The notes beneath the pieces are model-generated. The model did not search any database and was not told the origin of the DNA. It saw only the letters and a list, made by a program, of their open reading frames with translations. 64,000 nucleotides of DNA from Limisalsivibrio acetivorans (GTDB lineage: Bacteria > Chrysiogenota > Deferribacteres > Deferribacterales > Geovibrionaceae): NCBI RefSeq assembly GCF_000421105.1, contig NZ_ATWF01000001.1, positions 1,249,397-1,313,396 of the forward strand, in the 5' to 3' direction. Shown here piece by piece: positions 19,446 to 28,799 of the stretch. Within the stretch, counting starts at the first letter, position 1, and each line of letters opens with the position of its first letter. A program made the position numbers and the translations under genes.

Positions 19446-20876
19446 ATGGAAAACCCCGTTATTATACAGGGTGGCATGGGTGCCGCAGTCTCGAACTGGC
19501 GGCTGGCGAAAGAGGTGTCTCTGAATGGTCAGCTCGGTGTTATCTCCGGCACTGCTATGGACATAATCCTCGTAAGAAGGCTTCAGGAAGGTGACGAAGG
19601 CGGTCATATGAGAAGAGCCCTCGCCGCTTTCCCATTTCAGGAATGTGCTGAAAAGATTATTGAAAAGTTTTATGTAGAAGGCGGTATCGAAAGCGGCAAA
19701 GAGTACGCCAGGATACCTATGTTCAGTATGGAACCCCCTGTGGAGCTTCTGGAATTGACTGTTGCGGCCAACTTTGTAGAGGTATTCCTTGCAAAGGAGG
19801 GGCATGAGGGCGTTGTTGGGATAAACCTTCTTGAGAAGATACAGCTTCCTAACCTTGCTTCCCTTTACGGAGCGATGCTGGGTGGTGTGGACTATGTTAT
19901 TATGGGTGCTGGAATCCCCAGGGAGATTCCCGGTATACTCGACAAATTCAGCAGGGGCGAGGATGCCTCCATGAAGATAAATGTGGAAGGGGCAAAGGTT
20001 GATGACAGCTTCGTTATGAATTTCAGTCCCTCAGCACTTTTCGGCAGCGACCTCCCCATGCTTTCAAGGCCCAAGTTTCTCGCCATAATATCCTCAAACG
20101 TTCTTGCCACTACGATGGTTAAGAAGGCGACAGGAAAGGTGGATGGGCTTGTTATAGAATACCCCAGTGCAGGCGGACACAACGCACCCCCAAGGGGCGG
20201 AATGAAGCTCGATGAATCTGGTGAGCCTATCTACGGCGATAAGGACAGGATAGACCTAGAGAAGATAAAGGGGCTCTCCGTACCCTTCTGGCTGGCTGGT
20301 GGCTATGAGAAGTACGAAAAACTTAAAGAGGCTTTCAGCATGGGCGCCGTTGGCGTTCAGGTGGGAACTGCCTTTGCATTCTGCCGTGAGTCCGGTCTTG
20401 ATGAAAAGCTCAGAAACGCTATCCTCAGATTCGGAAAGTTCGAGGTAAAGACAGACCCCCTCGCATCGCCCACAGGGTTCCCCTTTAAGGTGCTTCGGGT
20501 TCTTGATACCTTGTCCGAGCTATCCGAATACCTCGCAAGACCAAGAATCTGCAACCTCGGCTATCTGCGCACACTCTTCCGTAAGGAGGATGGAACAGTG
20601 GGATACCGCTGCCCCGCAGAGCCTGTTAAGGCTTATATCGCCAAGGGAGGACCCGTTGAGGAGACCGAAGGGCGCAAGTGCCTCTGCAACGGTCTCCTTG
20701 CGAATATCGGGCATGCGAGTGAGTATATGAACGGATACATTGAGAAGCCCCTTGTAACAGCAGGCTCATACTTCGAGCTCATTAAGGAATACATAAGCCG
20801 GGGGGAGTATAACTTCGGTGCGTCGGATGTCATCGAAACAATCCTTGGTGAGCGAGAGCCGGGTACAGTCGGCTGA
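19446..20876 (+). CDS. Nitronate monooxygenase-like FMN flavoprotein
   Basis: The 476-residue TIM-barrel flavoprotein starts PVIIQGGMGAAVS, the FMN phosphate-binding opening of the nitronate monooxygenase/enoyl-reductase II family. GLVIEYPSAGGHNAPP carries the family's conserved His region, and GGYEKYEKLKEAFSMGAVGVQVGTAF is the second phosphate-binding part. It is longer than standard nitronate monooxygenases (about 330-360 residues) because of a C-terminal domain with several Cys (YRCPAEP, RKCLCNG). The start is the ATG at 19446 after GGAG. Substrate is not predictable; nitroalkane oxidation or a reductase role are both possible. Confidence 0.8.
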   Translation: MENPVIIQGGMGAAVSNWRLAKEVSLNGQLGVISGTAMDIILVRRLQEGDEGGHMRRALAAFPFQECAEKIIEKFYVEGGIESGKEYARIPMFSMEPPVELLELTVAANFVEVFLAKEGHEGVVGINLLEKIQLPNLASLYGAMLGGVDYVIMGAGIPREIPGILDKFSRGEDASMKINVEGAKVDDSFVMNFSPSALFGSDLPMLSRPKFLAIISSNVLATTMVKKATGKVDGLVIEYPSAGGHNAPPRGGMKLDESGEPIYGDKDRIDLEKIKGLSVPFWLAGGYEKYEKLKEAFSMGAVGVQVGTAFAFCRESGLDEKLRNAILRFGKFEVKTDPLASPTGFPFKVLRVLDTLSELSEYLARPRICNLGYLRTLFRKEDGTVGYRCPAEPVKAYIAKGGPVEETEGRKCLCNGLLANIGHASEYMNGYIEKPLVTAGSYFELIKEYISRGEYNFGASDVIETILGEREPGTVG

Positions 20877-20906
20877 TAAAATACTGATAAAATAATGATT
20901 ATCAAT

Positions 20907-20932
20907 AGCGGGCTCTGTGCCCGCTTTTTTTA
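20907..20932 (+). terminator. Rho-independent terminator
   Basis: AGCGGGC, a TCTGT loop and GCCCGCT are followed by a T-run, 30 bases after the flavoprotein stop. Confidence 0.9.
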
Positions 20933-21149
20933 TGAGCATGTGCTGGGTAAAGACGTGCTAAACATGAGTATTTATGTCCTTTTGACAATGATATTATATT
21001 TCAACCGTCTGCTTATACCGTAAGAACCTAACAGCTATAGAATTATCAATACACTTTATTTTTACAAAATTAAAACAATATGTTGAAAACGAACTGCTTT
21101 GGGTTTATTTTAAATGTGTGAGTCAAAATATACAAATGAGGTAATTCTG

Positions 21150-23099
21150 ATGAAATGCCTATCTATCAAGAAGAAGTTGATTGTTTTCGTTGCTGTTTCG
21201 GCTTTTGTGGTTCTGGGGCTTCTGTATTTCTATCTTGGCACAATTACATCAAAGATTGAGCAGAATGTTTTTGCGGACACTGCAGATGATGTTACCTATC
21301 TGTTCAGGCAAAAGGTCAATACCAAAAAGGAGATAGGTCTTACTAATGCAATCAGTATCGGAAGTGATCGTGGTGTAACAACGGCGATGGTTATTCAGGA
21401 CAGAAACCTTGCCTATGACAGCCTTGCAACGGTAACCGAGCTTTTCAAACAGTATACTGATTATAACAACGTAAAGATTCATCTTCATACGGAAGATGTT
21501 AAATCTTTCCTGAGAAGCTGGCGTCCGGACAAGAATGGAGATGATCTCAGCGGATTTAGACAGACTATACTAAAGGTTAAGGAGACTGAAAAGCCTTTTG
21601 CCGCCTTCGAAATAGGCAGGGCTGGTCTAACCCTCCGGGCTTTGGCGCCGATTAAGTCAAACGGCCGATACATAGGCTCCCTTGAGTTTATTCAGGGTCT
21701 TAATTCGGTGGTTAAGGAGCTTGCGGATCGGGATGTTTCGGTTCTTGTGCTTATGGATGATAAGTTTCTGGATATCGCCGATGAATCAAGGGACAATCCG
21801 AGACTCAAAAACTATGTCGTATCCCAAAAGGTTATGGATGAAGGGCTCATTAAGGCACTTTCAGGTTCAGATTTAGACTCTGTTTTCTCAAAGGATTACA
21901 CGTTGGTTAAGGATTACTTCGTTGTCACAGAACCGCTTAATGATCTCAACGATGAGAAGATCGGTTACTTTGTTATAGCTAAGCCGAAGAAGGCTGTGCT
22001 TAAAGAGGTGGACGAGGCGAACAATATCATAACCGTTTTCCTGATAGCGGCAGTGGTTCTTGTGGCGATCATTCTGGCTATCATTATAGTTGCTCTCAAT
22101 AAACTTGTCTTTAAAAGGGTTAGCGAACTCTCCGGAATATTCAAGGATATTTCCGAAGGTGAAGGGGATCTCACAAGGCGCATCGGCTCGGATAAATGCG
22201 ATGAGCTGGGCGAGCTTTCCATGTATTTCGATAAATTTATTGAGGCTATCAATCAGATTGTAGGCGAGGTTAAGGCAAACTCCGCCAGCGTTGCCTCCGG
22301 AAATACCCAACTCGCCTCCACCACCGAAGAGCTCAGCCGCACCTTCACAGACCAGGCTGCACAGGTTTCAAGCGTAGCCGCCGCCATGGAGGAGATGAGC
22401 ACATCTGCAAACGAGATCAACGACAGCCTTTCATACTCCATTGAAAACGCCGAGACAGCCTCAACCAAGGTTCAGGATGGAAGAACACAACTGCGGGAGG
22501 CTGTGGGCAAGATTGAGGAGATCAAGCAGGAAACGTATCACCTTGCTGAATCTGTTAATAAACTCTCGGATTCCTCGGATCAGATCGGCGATATTATAAA
22601 CGTAATCAACGATATTGCAGACCAGACGAACCTGCTTGCTCTTAATGCCGCCATCGAAGCAGCAAGGGCTGGCGAAGCGGGTAGAGGCTTTGCCGTTGTC
22701 GCAGATGAGGTTCGCAAACTCGCAGAAAGAACCCAAGGGGCGACCAAGGAGGTCGGCGAAATTATCGGAGCCCTCCAGAGGGAGACAAAGTCCGCCTCCA
22801 AGAGCATGGAGAGTGCCGAAGAACGAGTGGATGAGGGCGTTAAAACGATCAACGAGGCGGATGGCTTCTTTAACGAGATTGTTACCGCCGTTGATGATAT
22901 CAATAAGTCCACAGCTATCATACGCACCGCCATTGAGGAGCAGAGCAGAGCTGTGAACGATACCAACGACAACATCCAGGCTATCTCCTCCGGCGTTGAA
23001 GAAAGCTCATCGGCGATTAACGAGGTAAACCATACCGTTTCAGACCTCCAGCGTCTGGCCGAGGAACTTGACCTGCTGGTGGGTAAATTCAAAACCTAA
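21150..23099 (+). CDS. Methyl-accepting chemotaxis protein with double-Cache-like sensor
   Basis: This 649-residue chemoreceptor has TM1 at about 9-28, a large periplasmic domain at 29-295, TM2 at about 297-322, a HAMP domain ([20 protein letters not shown]) and a signalling domain with the hairpin [20 protein letters not shown]. The sensor contains [19 protein letters not shown] and [13 protein letters not shown], a pattern shared with a second receptor at 60609, and looks like a dCache-type small-molecule sensor. The ATG at 21150 has GAGGT seven bases upstream. A terminator follows directly, so it is monocistronic. The ligand is unknown. Confidence 0.92.
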   Translation: MKCLSIKKKLIVFVAVSAFVVLGLLYFYLGTITSKIEQNVFADTADDVTYLFRQKVNTKKEIGLTNAISIGSDRGVTTAMVIQDRNLAYDSLATVTELFKQYTDYNNVKIHLHTEDVKSFLRSWRPDKNGDDLSGFRQTILKVKETEKPFAAFEIGRAGLTLRALAPIKSNGRYIGSLEFIQGLNSVVKELADRDVSVLVLMDDKFLDIADESRDNPRLKNYVVSQKVMDEGLIKALSGSDLDSVFSKDYTLVKDYFVVTEPLNDLNDEKIGYFVIAKPKKAVLKEVDEANNIITVFLIAAVVLVAIILAIIIVALNKLVFKRVSELSGIFKDISEGEGDLTRRIGSDKCDELGELSMYFDKFIEAINQIVGEVKANSASVASGNTQLASTTEELSRTFTDQAAQVSSVAAAMEEMSTSANEINDSLSYSIENAETASTKVQDGRTQLREAVGKIEEIKQETYHLAESVNKLSDSSDQIGDIINVINDIADQTNLLALNAAIEAARAGEAGRGFAVVADEVRKLAERTQGATKEVGEIIGALQRETKSASKSMESAEERVDEGVKTINEADGFFNEIVTAVDDINKSTAIIRTAIEEQSRAVNDTNDNIQAISSGVEESSSAINEVNHTVSDLQRLAEELDLLVGKFKT

Positions 23100-23125
23100 T
23101 TAAAAAAATAAACTCCTTGTTTTAC

Positions 23126-23155
23126 GGGGGCTCAGAGGGCCCCCTTTATTTTTTT
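23126..23155 (+). terminator. Rho-independent terminator
   Basis: GGGGGC and GCCCCC form a stem around TCAGAGG, followed by TTTATTTTTTT, shortly after the chemoreceptor stop. Confidence 0.9.
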
Positions 23156-23280
23156 AAATTCCTTCTGTTGATCAATCCGCAATATTACCCTAAAATCACT
23201 CGTTCTGAGTGTACGCCGTATTCACCTGCCGATGAATACATATATCAGCAGGGGATATTCCTTATTCTTTAAGTAATTAT

Positions 23281-23387
23281 ACCAGTGTTTTCAGGAGAGC
23301 GAACCGGGTTCGGTGCGCCTGAAAGTGCGGCAAATGGTGGGTATCGGCTCCTTCGGAACAGCGAAAATCAACAGGAGGCGATATTCT
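23281..23387 (+). promoter_or_regulatory. Structured 5' leader of uraA-upp, class not recognised
   Basis: The leader contains ACCG-GGTT-CGGT (23303-23314), GCGC/GTGC with a CTGAAA loop (23315-23328) and a CGGCTCC-TTCG-rich hairpin (about 23345-23363), then AGGAGG before the uraA ATG. The GC content and stacked hairpins exceed those of the region just upstream. The leader is not an obvious glycine, purine, THF or PyrR-type element. Pyrimidine-linked control of a uracil salvage operon is a reasonable guess only. Confidence 0.4.
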
Positions 23388-24620
23388 ATGCAGGAAGCTC
23401 AAGGTTTCAAAAAACTCATTCTTGGCGTGCAGATGCTCTTTGTGGCATTCGGCGCACTCGTTCTGGTTCCACTGCTCACAGGGCTGGATCCTTCCATTGC
23501 CCTTTTCACAGCAGGGATCGGTACACTTATATTCCAGGTTATAACAAAGAACACGGTTCCGGTGTTTCTTGCCAGTTCCTTCGCATTCATTGCTCCGATT
23601 CAGTACTCTATTAAAAATTTCGGCTACGGCGAAACCTTCGGTGCCCTTGCATTTGCGGGTCTTTCCTACATCCTTTTCAGTTTTCTTGCCAAGCAGGGTG
23701 GTGTTAAGGCCATTGAGAAGTACCTTCCTCCCATAGTTACCGGCCCCGTTATCATGGTAATCGGTCTGACCCTCGCTCCCGTTGCTGTTAATATGGCAAA
23801 GAGCTTCGACGGCAGCGGAAACCTCGACCAGAAAGCAGTTATCATCTCTGCGGTATCACTCATAACCGCTATCCTTGTAGTTACTTACGGCAAGAAACTT
23901 TTCAGCCTTATCCCCATACTCACAGGTATCGTTGCGGGCTATCTCCTTTCCCTTGTAATGGGTGTTGTGAGCTTTGACCCGATAGCGAATGCGAGCTGGT
24001 TTGCACTCCCCTGGGTTGAGGCTGCAAAGAGCGGAAGCTTTGAGTTCCCCATATTCGACCTTGCTGCGATACTCTATATCCTCCCCGTGGCTATTGCACC
24101 CGCCATTGAGCACGTAGGCGATGTTCTCGCCATCAGCTCCGCCACCGGAAAAGATTATCTCAAGCAGCCCGGTCTTCATAGAACGCTCCTCGGTGATGGT
24201 ATTGCAACTTCTGCTGCAGGGCTCCTCGGCGGTCCCCCTAACACCACATATTCAGAGGTTACGGGAGCAGTTGCTCTCACAAAGGCCTTCAACCCCGTTT
24301 ACATGCGCATTGCCGCTGTTACTGCTATTATCCTCGCATTTTTCGGTAAACTCGGCGCTGTGCTTAAGACGATACCCGTACCCGTTATGGGCGGAATTAT
24401 GATCCTCCTTTTCGGAATGATCGCGGCTATTGGTGTCGGTTCGCTCGTTCGTGCAAAGGTGGACATGAGCCATCCCAGAAACCTCGTGATCGCCTCCGTG
24501 GTACTCGTTACTGGTATCGGAAACCTCACCCTTTCCGTAGGCGATTTCGCCCTAGGCGGCATCGGACTAGCTGGCGTTATTGGTGTTGTACTCAATCTAA
24601 TTCTTCCCAAGGAGAAATAA
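23388..24620 (+). CDS. uraA: Uracil permease (NCS2 family)
   Basis: This 410-residue inner-membrane nucleobase transporter has about 14 hydrophobic segments. The NCS2 signature is present as PAIEHVGDVLAISSATGKDY, and GGPPNTTYSEVTGAVALTKAF is the second conserved region. The ATG at 23388 has AGGAGG upstream; an earlier in-frame codon inside the leader has no such support. The upp gene starts directly at the stop codon, so uptake of uracil and its conversion to UMP are encoded as one operon. Uracil rather than xanthine is inferred from that pairing. Confidence 0.93.
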   Translation: MQEAQGFKKLILGVQMLFVAFGALVLVPLLTGLDPSIALFTAGIGTLIFQVITKNTVPVFLASSFAFIAPIQYSIKNFGYGETFGALAFAGLSYILFSFLAKQGGVKAIEKYLPPIVTGPVIMVIGLTLAPVAVNMAKSFDGSGNLDQKAVIISAVSLITAILVVTYGKKLFSLIPILTGIVAGYLLSLVMGVVSFDPIANASWFALPWVEAAKSGSFEFPIFDLAAILYILPVAIAPAIEHVGDVLAISSATGKDYLKQPGLHRTLLGDGIATSAAGLLGGPPNTTYSEVTGAVALTKAFNPVYMRIAAVTAIILAFFGKLGAVLKTIPVPVMGGIMILLFGMIAAIGVGSLVRAKVDMSHPRNLVIASVVLVTGIGNLTLSVGDFALGGIGLAGVIGVVLNLILPKEK

Positions 24621-25259
24621 ATGTCTGAACATCCCAACCTGACGGTAATAAGCCACCCCCTTATTAAGCACAAGCTTCGCTACATAAGGGATAAGAAAAC
24701 CCCTAAGAAGGAATTCAAGGAGCTTGTGGACGAGGTTGCCATGCTCATGGCGTATGAGATAACCTCGGACTTCCCCCTCAGGAAGGTAAAGATCAAGACC
24801 CCGATGTGTGATATGGACGCAGAGGAGGTCTCCGGTAAGAAGGTTGTTCTCGTGCCTATCCTCCGTGCGGGACTTGGTATGGTGGATGGTGTGATGAAGC
24901 TTATCCCTTCCGCCAGAATAGGGCACATCGGCCTGTATCGTGATCACGATACCCTCCAGCCTGTACAGTACTACTTCAAGATTCCAACCCACTGCGAAGA
25001 CAGGGATTTCATCCTGATAGACCCTATGCTTGCTACGGGTGGATCTGCCGCTGCCGCAGCTCAGATGCTCAAGGAAGAGGGTGCAAAATCCATCAAATTC
25101 ATGAGCCTTATCGCCGCACCCGAGGGTGTCCGTGCCTTCTATGAGGCGCACCCCGACATAAAGGTGTATACAGCGTCTCTGGACGAAAAGCTCAACGAGG
25201 TTGGCTATATCGTGCCCGGTCTTGGTGATGCGGGGGACAGGCTGTTCGGGACTAAATAA
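24621..25259 (+). CDS. upp: Uracil phosphoribosyltransferase
   Basis: The 212-residue salvage enzyme converts uracil and PRPP to UMP. The PRPP-binding loop is [11 protein letters not shown] at 134-144, [12 protein letters not shown] lies at 79-90, and the conserved uracil-binding tail reads [18 protein letters not shown]. Its length is typical. The ATG follows the uraA stop with no gap and GGAG lies within the end of uraA, so translation is coupled. Confidence 0.97.
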   Translation: MSEHPNLTVISHPLIKHKLRYIRDKKTPKKEFKELVDEVAMLMAYEITSDFPLRKVKIKTPMCDMDAEEVSGKKVVLVPILRAGLGMVDGVMKLIPSARIGHIGLYRDHDTLQPVQYYFKIPTHCEDRDFILIDPMLATGGSAAAAAQMLKEEGAKSIKFMSLIAAPEGVRAFYEAHPDIKVYTASLDEKLNEVGYIVPGLGDAGDRLFGTK

Positions 25260-25277
25260 ATGTTGTGGGATTTCCAT

Positions 25278-25336
25278 GGTCTGATTTTATGTATGGAATT
25301 TCCCATCCATGGAAATTACATACATAAAATCAGACC
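25278..25336. repeat. Long palindromic repeat after upp, copy B
   Basis: Two 26-base arms (25278-25303 and 25311-25336) pair with one mismatch around the loop CATCCAT. The inner part, TGGAATTTCC/GGAAATT, is the same as the palindrome at 15196-15224, while the outer arms are specific. Just beyond, GATAAATTTCCCAG and ATGAATTTTCCAG echo the same core. It could also end the upp transcript but lacks a T-run. Confidence 0.8.
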
Positions 25337-25576
25337 AGGGATATTCTCAGGATGATAAATTTCCCAGATTATATGGATGAATTTTCCAGATTAAATTAAG
25401 GGAGAGGGGGAACTCCCGACTTACACGGGAAACCCCCCATCTCTTTGCAAGGGATTAGACAAAGATCTTACCCCCAATGTACAGATTATGCAAACATTTT
25501 ATGTTTATGAACTAAACGTAATAACCGATGGGTCAGAACACAATGACCATACAACTGGCTTTAAGTAAAATTATAC
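25337..25576. other. Noncoding spacer between convergent genes
   Basis: No gene is seen. GGGAGAGGGGGAACTCCC and AACCCCCCATCTCT suggest further weak hairpins around 25400-25442. The rest is AT-rich and featureless. Confidence 0.4.
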
Positions 25577-26536
25577 TTATATATCATCGGTATAGCATGG
25601 AATAAAAAGGGAGAAGGATGTGCCAGAACCCTTTCTGGAGCTTACCTCAATCCGGCCGTGATGCTTCTCCACAATCTCCTTGGCTATAACAAGCCCGAGA
25701 CCGGTACCCTTGTTCTTAGTGGTGAAGAAAGGTGTGAAGAGCTTGTGATAGACCGTATCCTCAATGCCTGGTCCGGTATCGGTTATTACGATTCTCAGCA
25801 TGGGGCTCACTTTGTCCGAGTCTTTATGGCGGTATTTTATGGTAGGGTCTATGGAGAGCTCTATGTGTATATCGCCCTCTTTCTGCGCTTCGGCGGCGTT
25901 TTTGAGGATGTTATAAACAGCCATAAAGAGCTTTTCCCTGTCCGCTGTTATCCTGTCCAGATTCCTTACAGCGTGGAGCTTTATATCCACATCGGGGAAG
26001 ATTATCATCACAGAATCACGCAGATCTGCGGCAAAATCCTCCATGCTGAACGGTGATATCTCGATACTCATCTCGCTGAGCAAATGTATGTTGCTCAGCA
26101 TAGATTTTATCCTGCCGCTCTCCTTGAGGATTATATCGGTGCACTTCTTCAGGTAATCATCGGATGATTTTGCGGCAATGAGTTGCGCAGTGCCGTCTAT
26201 GACAGTGAGGGGATTCTTTATCTCGTGCTGGAGGGAGCTGATATCGACAATATCACCCAGGCTCTGCTTGAACTCGTCTATGACAATAACGACGATCTCC
26301 CAACTGACTTCATCGGATCGCAATGTTTTAAGTCCGTAGGTTCCACGAACGGTTTTGAAGACCAGCTCCTCATCCCTGAGCCTGTCCACAAGGAAACGCC
26401 CTACTCTGGATATGCCGGTAGAGGCAAGCTCATCCATAAGCATCTCGCCAAGGCGGTTCGCACCTGCTATACTCCCCTCCCCTCTAACATGGATATAGGG
26501 GAACGGGATCATCTCGGGATTATCAATGCCGCTCAA
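25577..26536 (-). CDS. Soluble sensor histidine kinase
   Basis: The 319-residue protein has a HisKA domain with the phosphoacceptor His in LQHEIKNPLTVIDG and a HATPase domain with N box NILKNAAEAQ, G1 DTGPGIE, F box FTPFFTTK and G2 GTGLGLVIAKEI. The first 100 residues are not a recognised sensor domain and there are no membrane segments, so it is cytoplasmic. The start is a TTG overlapping the TGA of the PBP1A gene (TTGA), which implies translational coupling; an ATG eight codons later is an alternative. No response regulator is adjacent, so its partner lies elsewhere. It resembles NtrB/PAS-type kinases in its core. Confidence 0.85.
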   Translation of the reverse strand: MSGIDNPEMIPFPYIHVRGEGSIAGANRLGEMLMDELASTGISRVGRFLVDRLRDEELVFKTVRGTYGLKTLRSDEVSWEIVVIVIDEFKQSLGDIVDISSLQHEIKNPLTVIDGTAQLIAAKSSDDYLKKCTDIILKESGRIKSMLSNIHLLSEMSIEISPFSMEDFAADLRDSVMIIFPDVDIKLHAVRNLDRITADREKLFMAVYNILKNAAEAQKEGDIHIELSIDPTIKYRHKDSDKVSPMLRIVITDTGPGIEDTVYHKLFTPFFTTKNKGTGLGLVIAKEIVEKHHGRIEVSSRKGSGTSFSLFIPCYTDDI

Positions 26537-28794
26537 TTCGCCTTACCCGTATCGAAGGGCTCAAAGTGGAAGTTGCGAGAGAAGCTGTCCGTGATCTTTC
26601 TGGTATCCGTATCTATCTTTTTGTAAACAACATCATCGGAAACGGGGAACAGGGCATATTCGAACATGTCCGTAACGTTCTTGGTGTATTCCACCCATGC
26701 GGGCAGAGCTGTGTTTGAGCCGGTTCGGACGTTTCCTATCTTGCGGAAGTCATCGAAGCCGACCCATACTCCGTTTACCAGGTTCGGCATGTAGCCGACA
26801 AACCATGTATCCTTAAAGTCGTTGGTTGTTCCGGTTTTACCGCCGATAGGGCGGGGGATGACCTTTGCACGCCTGCCTGTGCCGTGCTCAACAACGTTTC
26901 GCATCATATCTGTCATGATCTGGGCCGTGGCAGGGCGTATGGTTTCTATGGGCTCGGAAGGCTCGTTCTCTGCGATAACCTCACCGTTTATATCCTCAAC
27001 CTTTGTTACGTACAGGGGCTCCACTCTATGCCCGAGATTCGGGAAAACACTGAATGCGAAAACCATCTCTATGAGCGGTGCCGTGCCTGAGCCGATGCTG
27101 GTGGAAAGGTCACGTTCCAGCTTCTCCGTAAGACCAAAACGCTGGGCATAGCGGAGGATGTTGCCGATACCTATATCCTCGGCAACCTTGATAGTTACGA
27201 TATTTCTGGACTTCGTCAGCGCCTCTTTGAGGGTTGTGAGACCGAAGAACTTGCCCGAATAGTTCTCAGGCTTCCAGTACTCCCCCTCCTCTTCCATCGC
27301 CTTCACAACGGGAGCATCAAAGACCTCGGTGTTTATCTCATACTCCGTTTCAAGCGCAGTGGAGTACACTATGGGCTTGAACAGAGAGCCCACCTGTCTC
27401 TTCGCCTGAACGGAACGGTTGAACATCGATTTCCGGTAATCGAATCCTCCCACCATGGCGTATATCTCCCCCGTTGCGGGATCTGCAGAGATAAGACCGG
27501 TCTCAAGCTCCGGGATCTGCTCAAGGGAGTACCGCTCCTTCTCCTCGTCCAGCAAGGTAACGTAAACTACATCGCCGGTATCCAGAATCGTCCGTACGTC
27601 GGTCAACCTGCTGTAGCGGCCTTCTCTCGGCTTTGCCCAGCGGTTGTCTCTGGCTCTGATAGTTCCGGCCGTGCCGTCCGCAAGGAGTATGGATGCGCTG
27701 TTTTTCTCCGAATCGGTAACGACAGCACGCTGGTAACCGAGATCGATGATATACTGCTGGTCCTCCTCAAGGGCTTTCTGGACGGATTCCATATCCGCCG
27801 TGGGCTTGTCTGCGTCAACGCTTGTTACAGGACCGGTATAACCCAGCTCTTTAGTAATGCGTATCAGGTTATTCTTTGCCGCGGTCTCAGCTATAGCCTG
27901 CATCTCAAGATCGAGGGTTGTATAAACCTTCATCCCAGTATTCTCAGGGTCCTCAATATCGAGCTGATCCTTAAGGTACTTTATAACAAAGTCTGTGAAG
28001 TAACCCGCTGCGGCGTTCTTCGGTGGTATGCTCTCCACTATCTCTATGGGGGTGTCAGTCGCCTTGTTGTATTCTTCTTCGGTTATATATCCCGTCTCGA
28101 ACATCCTGTACAGCACGTGGTCACGCCTCTGGAGCGCTCTTTCCGGATTGATATGCGGGGGATAGCGTCCGGGGGATTTTGGCAGACCTGCTATCATGGC
28201 CGCCTCGGGGAGCGTGAGGTTGTCTGCGGACTTGCCGAAATAGTTCACCGCCGCCGCTTCTACACCGTATGCGCCACGGCCGAAGTAGACATAGTTCAGG
28301 TAAAGCTCGAGGATCTTCTCCTTGGAGATATAGTTGTCCAGCTTATAGGCGAGGATCGCCTCCTTCACCTTACGGCGGAGCTTACGCTCCCTAGTTAGGT
28401 AGATCTCCTTCACAAGCTGCTGGGTGAGCGTACTCCCCCCTTCCACAACTCTTCCAGCCTTCATGTTCGTTATGAAGGCACGGAGGATACCCATAAGATC
28501 CACGCCGCCGTGTTCATAGAAGCGTGCATCCTCAACGGCAACGATGGCATTTATGATGTGTTCTGTCATGTTGTCCACAGGAACAGGATAGCGGCGTTCG
28601 CTCCCCAGTTCTGCGATAGTTTCACCGTTACGGTCGTATATTATTGTGGGCTGGGGGTATTCGAAGTTTTTGAGGTCCTCCACAGAGGGGAGCTCCTTGC
28701 TGAGCTTATATATATACCCGAGAACTCCGCCACCGGCGGCTATTATACCCAGCAGAAAAACCCCTGCCGTTATTAACGCTATCTTCTTTGCCAT
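26533..28794 (-). CDS. Penicillin-binding protein 1A (bifunctional class A PBP)
   Basis: The 753-residue protein polymerises and cross-links peptidoglycan at the inner membrane. It has an N-terminal membrane helix (6-28). The GT51 glycosyltransferase domain (about 50-225) shows EDARFYEHGGVD, GGSTLTQQLVKE and RKVKEAILAYKLD. The transpeptidase domain has SLFK as the SxxK active site, SRN as SxN and GGKTGTTNDFKD as the KTG box. The domain between them is an OB-like insert (YVTLLDEEKERYSLEQ). A histidine kinase gene overlaps its stop, and uvrB lies 5 bases upstream of its start, so uvrB, this gene and the kinase are probably one transcript. Confidence 0.95.
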   Translation of the reverse strand: MAKKIALITAGVFLLGIIAAGGGVLGYIYKLSKELPSVEDLKNFEYPQPTIIYDRNGETIAELGSERRYPVPVDNMTEHIINAIVAVEDARFYEHGGVDLMGILRAFITNMKAGRVVEGGSTLTQQLVKEIYLTRERKLRRKVKEAILAYKLDNYISKEKILELYLNYVYFGRGAYGVEAAAVNYFGKSADNLTLPEAAMIAGLPKSPGRYPPHINPERALQRRDHVLYRMFETGYITEEEYNKATDTPIEIVESIPPKNAAAGYFTDFVIKYLKDQLDIEDPENTGMKVYTTLDLEMQAIAETAAKNNLIRITKELGYTGPVTSVDADKPTADMESVQKALEEDQQYIIDLGYQRAVVTDSEKNSASILLADGTAGTIRARDNRWAKPREGRYSRLTDVRTILDTGDVVYVTLLDEEKERYSLEQIPELETGLISADPATGEIYAMVGGFDYRKSMFNRSVQAKRQVGSLFKPIVYSTALETEYEINTEVFDAPVVKAMEEEGEYWKPENYSGKFFGLTTLKEALTKSRNIVTIKVAEDIGIGNILRYAQRFGLTEKLERDLSTSIGSGTAPLIEMVFAFSVFPNLGHRVEPLYVTKVEDINGEVIAENEPSEPIETIRPATAQIMTDMMRNVVEHGTGRRAKVIPRPIGGKTGTTNDFKDTWFVGYMPNLVNGVWVGFDDFRKIGNVRTGSNTALPAWVEYTKNVTDMFEYALFPVSDDVVYKKIDTDTRKITDSFSRNFHFEPFDTGKAN

Positions 28795-28799
28795 CTATA

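Noticed and set aside
19184..19477. 97-codon minus-strand frame in the promoter region of the flavoprotein gene
   Set aside because: No ribosome site, AT-rich low-complexity product, and it overlaps the flavoprotein start.
23281..23387. Glycine, THF or PyrR-type riboswitch for the uraA leader
   Set aside because: GGAGAG and TCCTTCGGA words are suggestive, but the conserved cores of those classes are not in the right order; left as an unknown structured leader.
24597..25277. 226-codon open frame opposite upp
   Set aside because: Antisense shadow of a conserved salvage gene.
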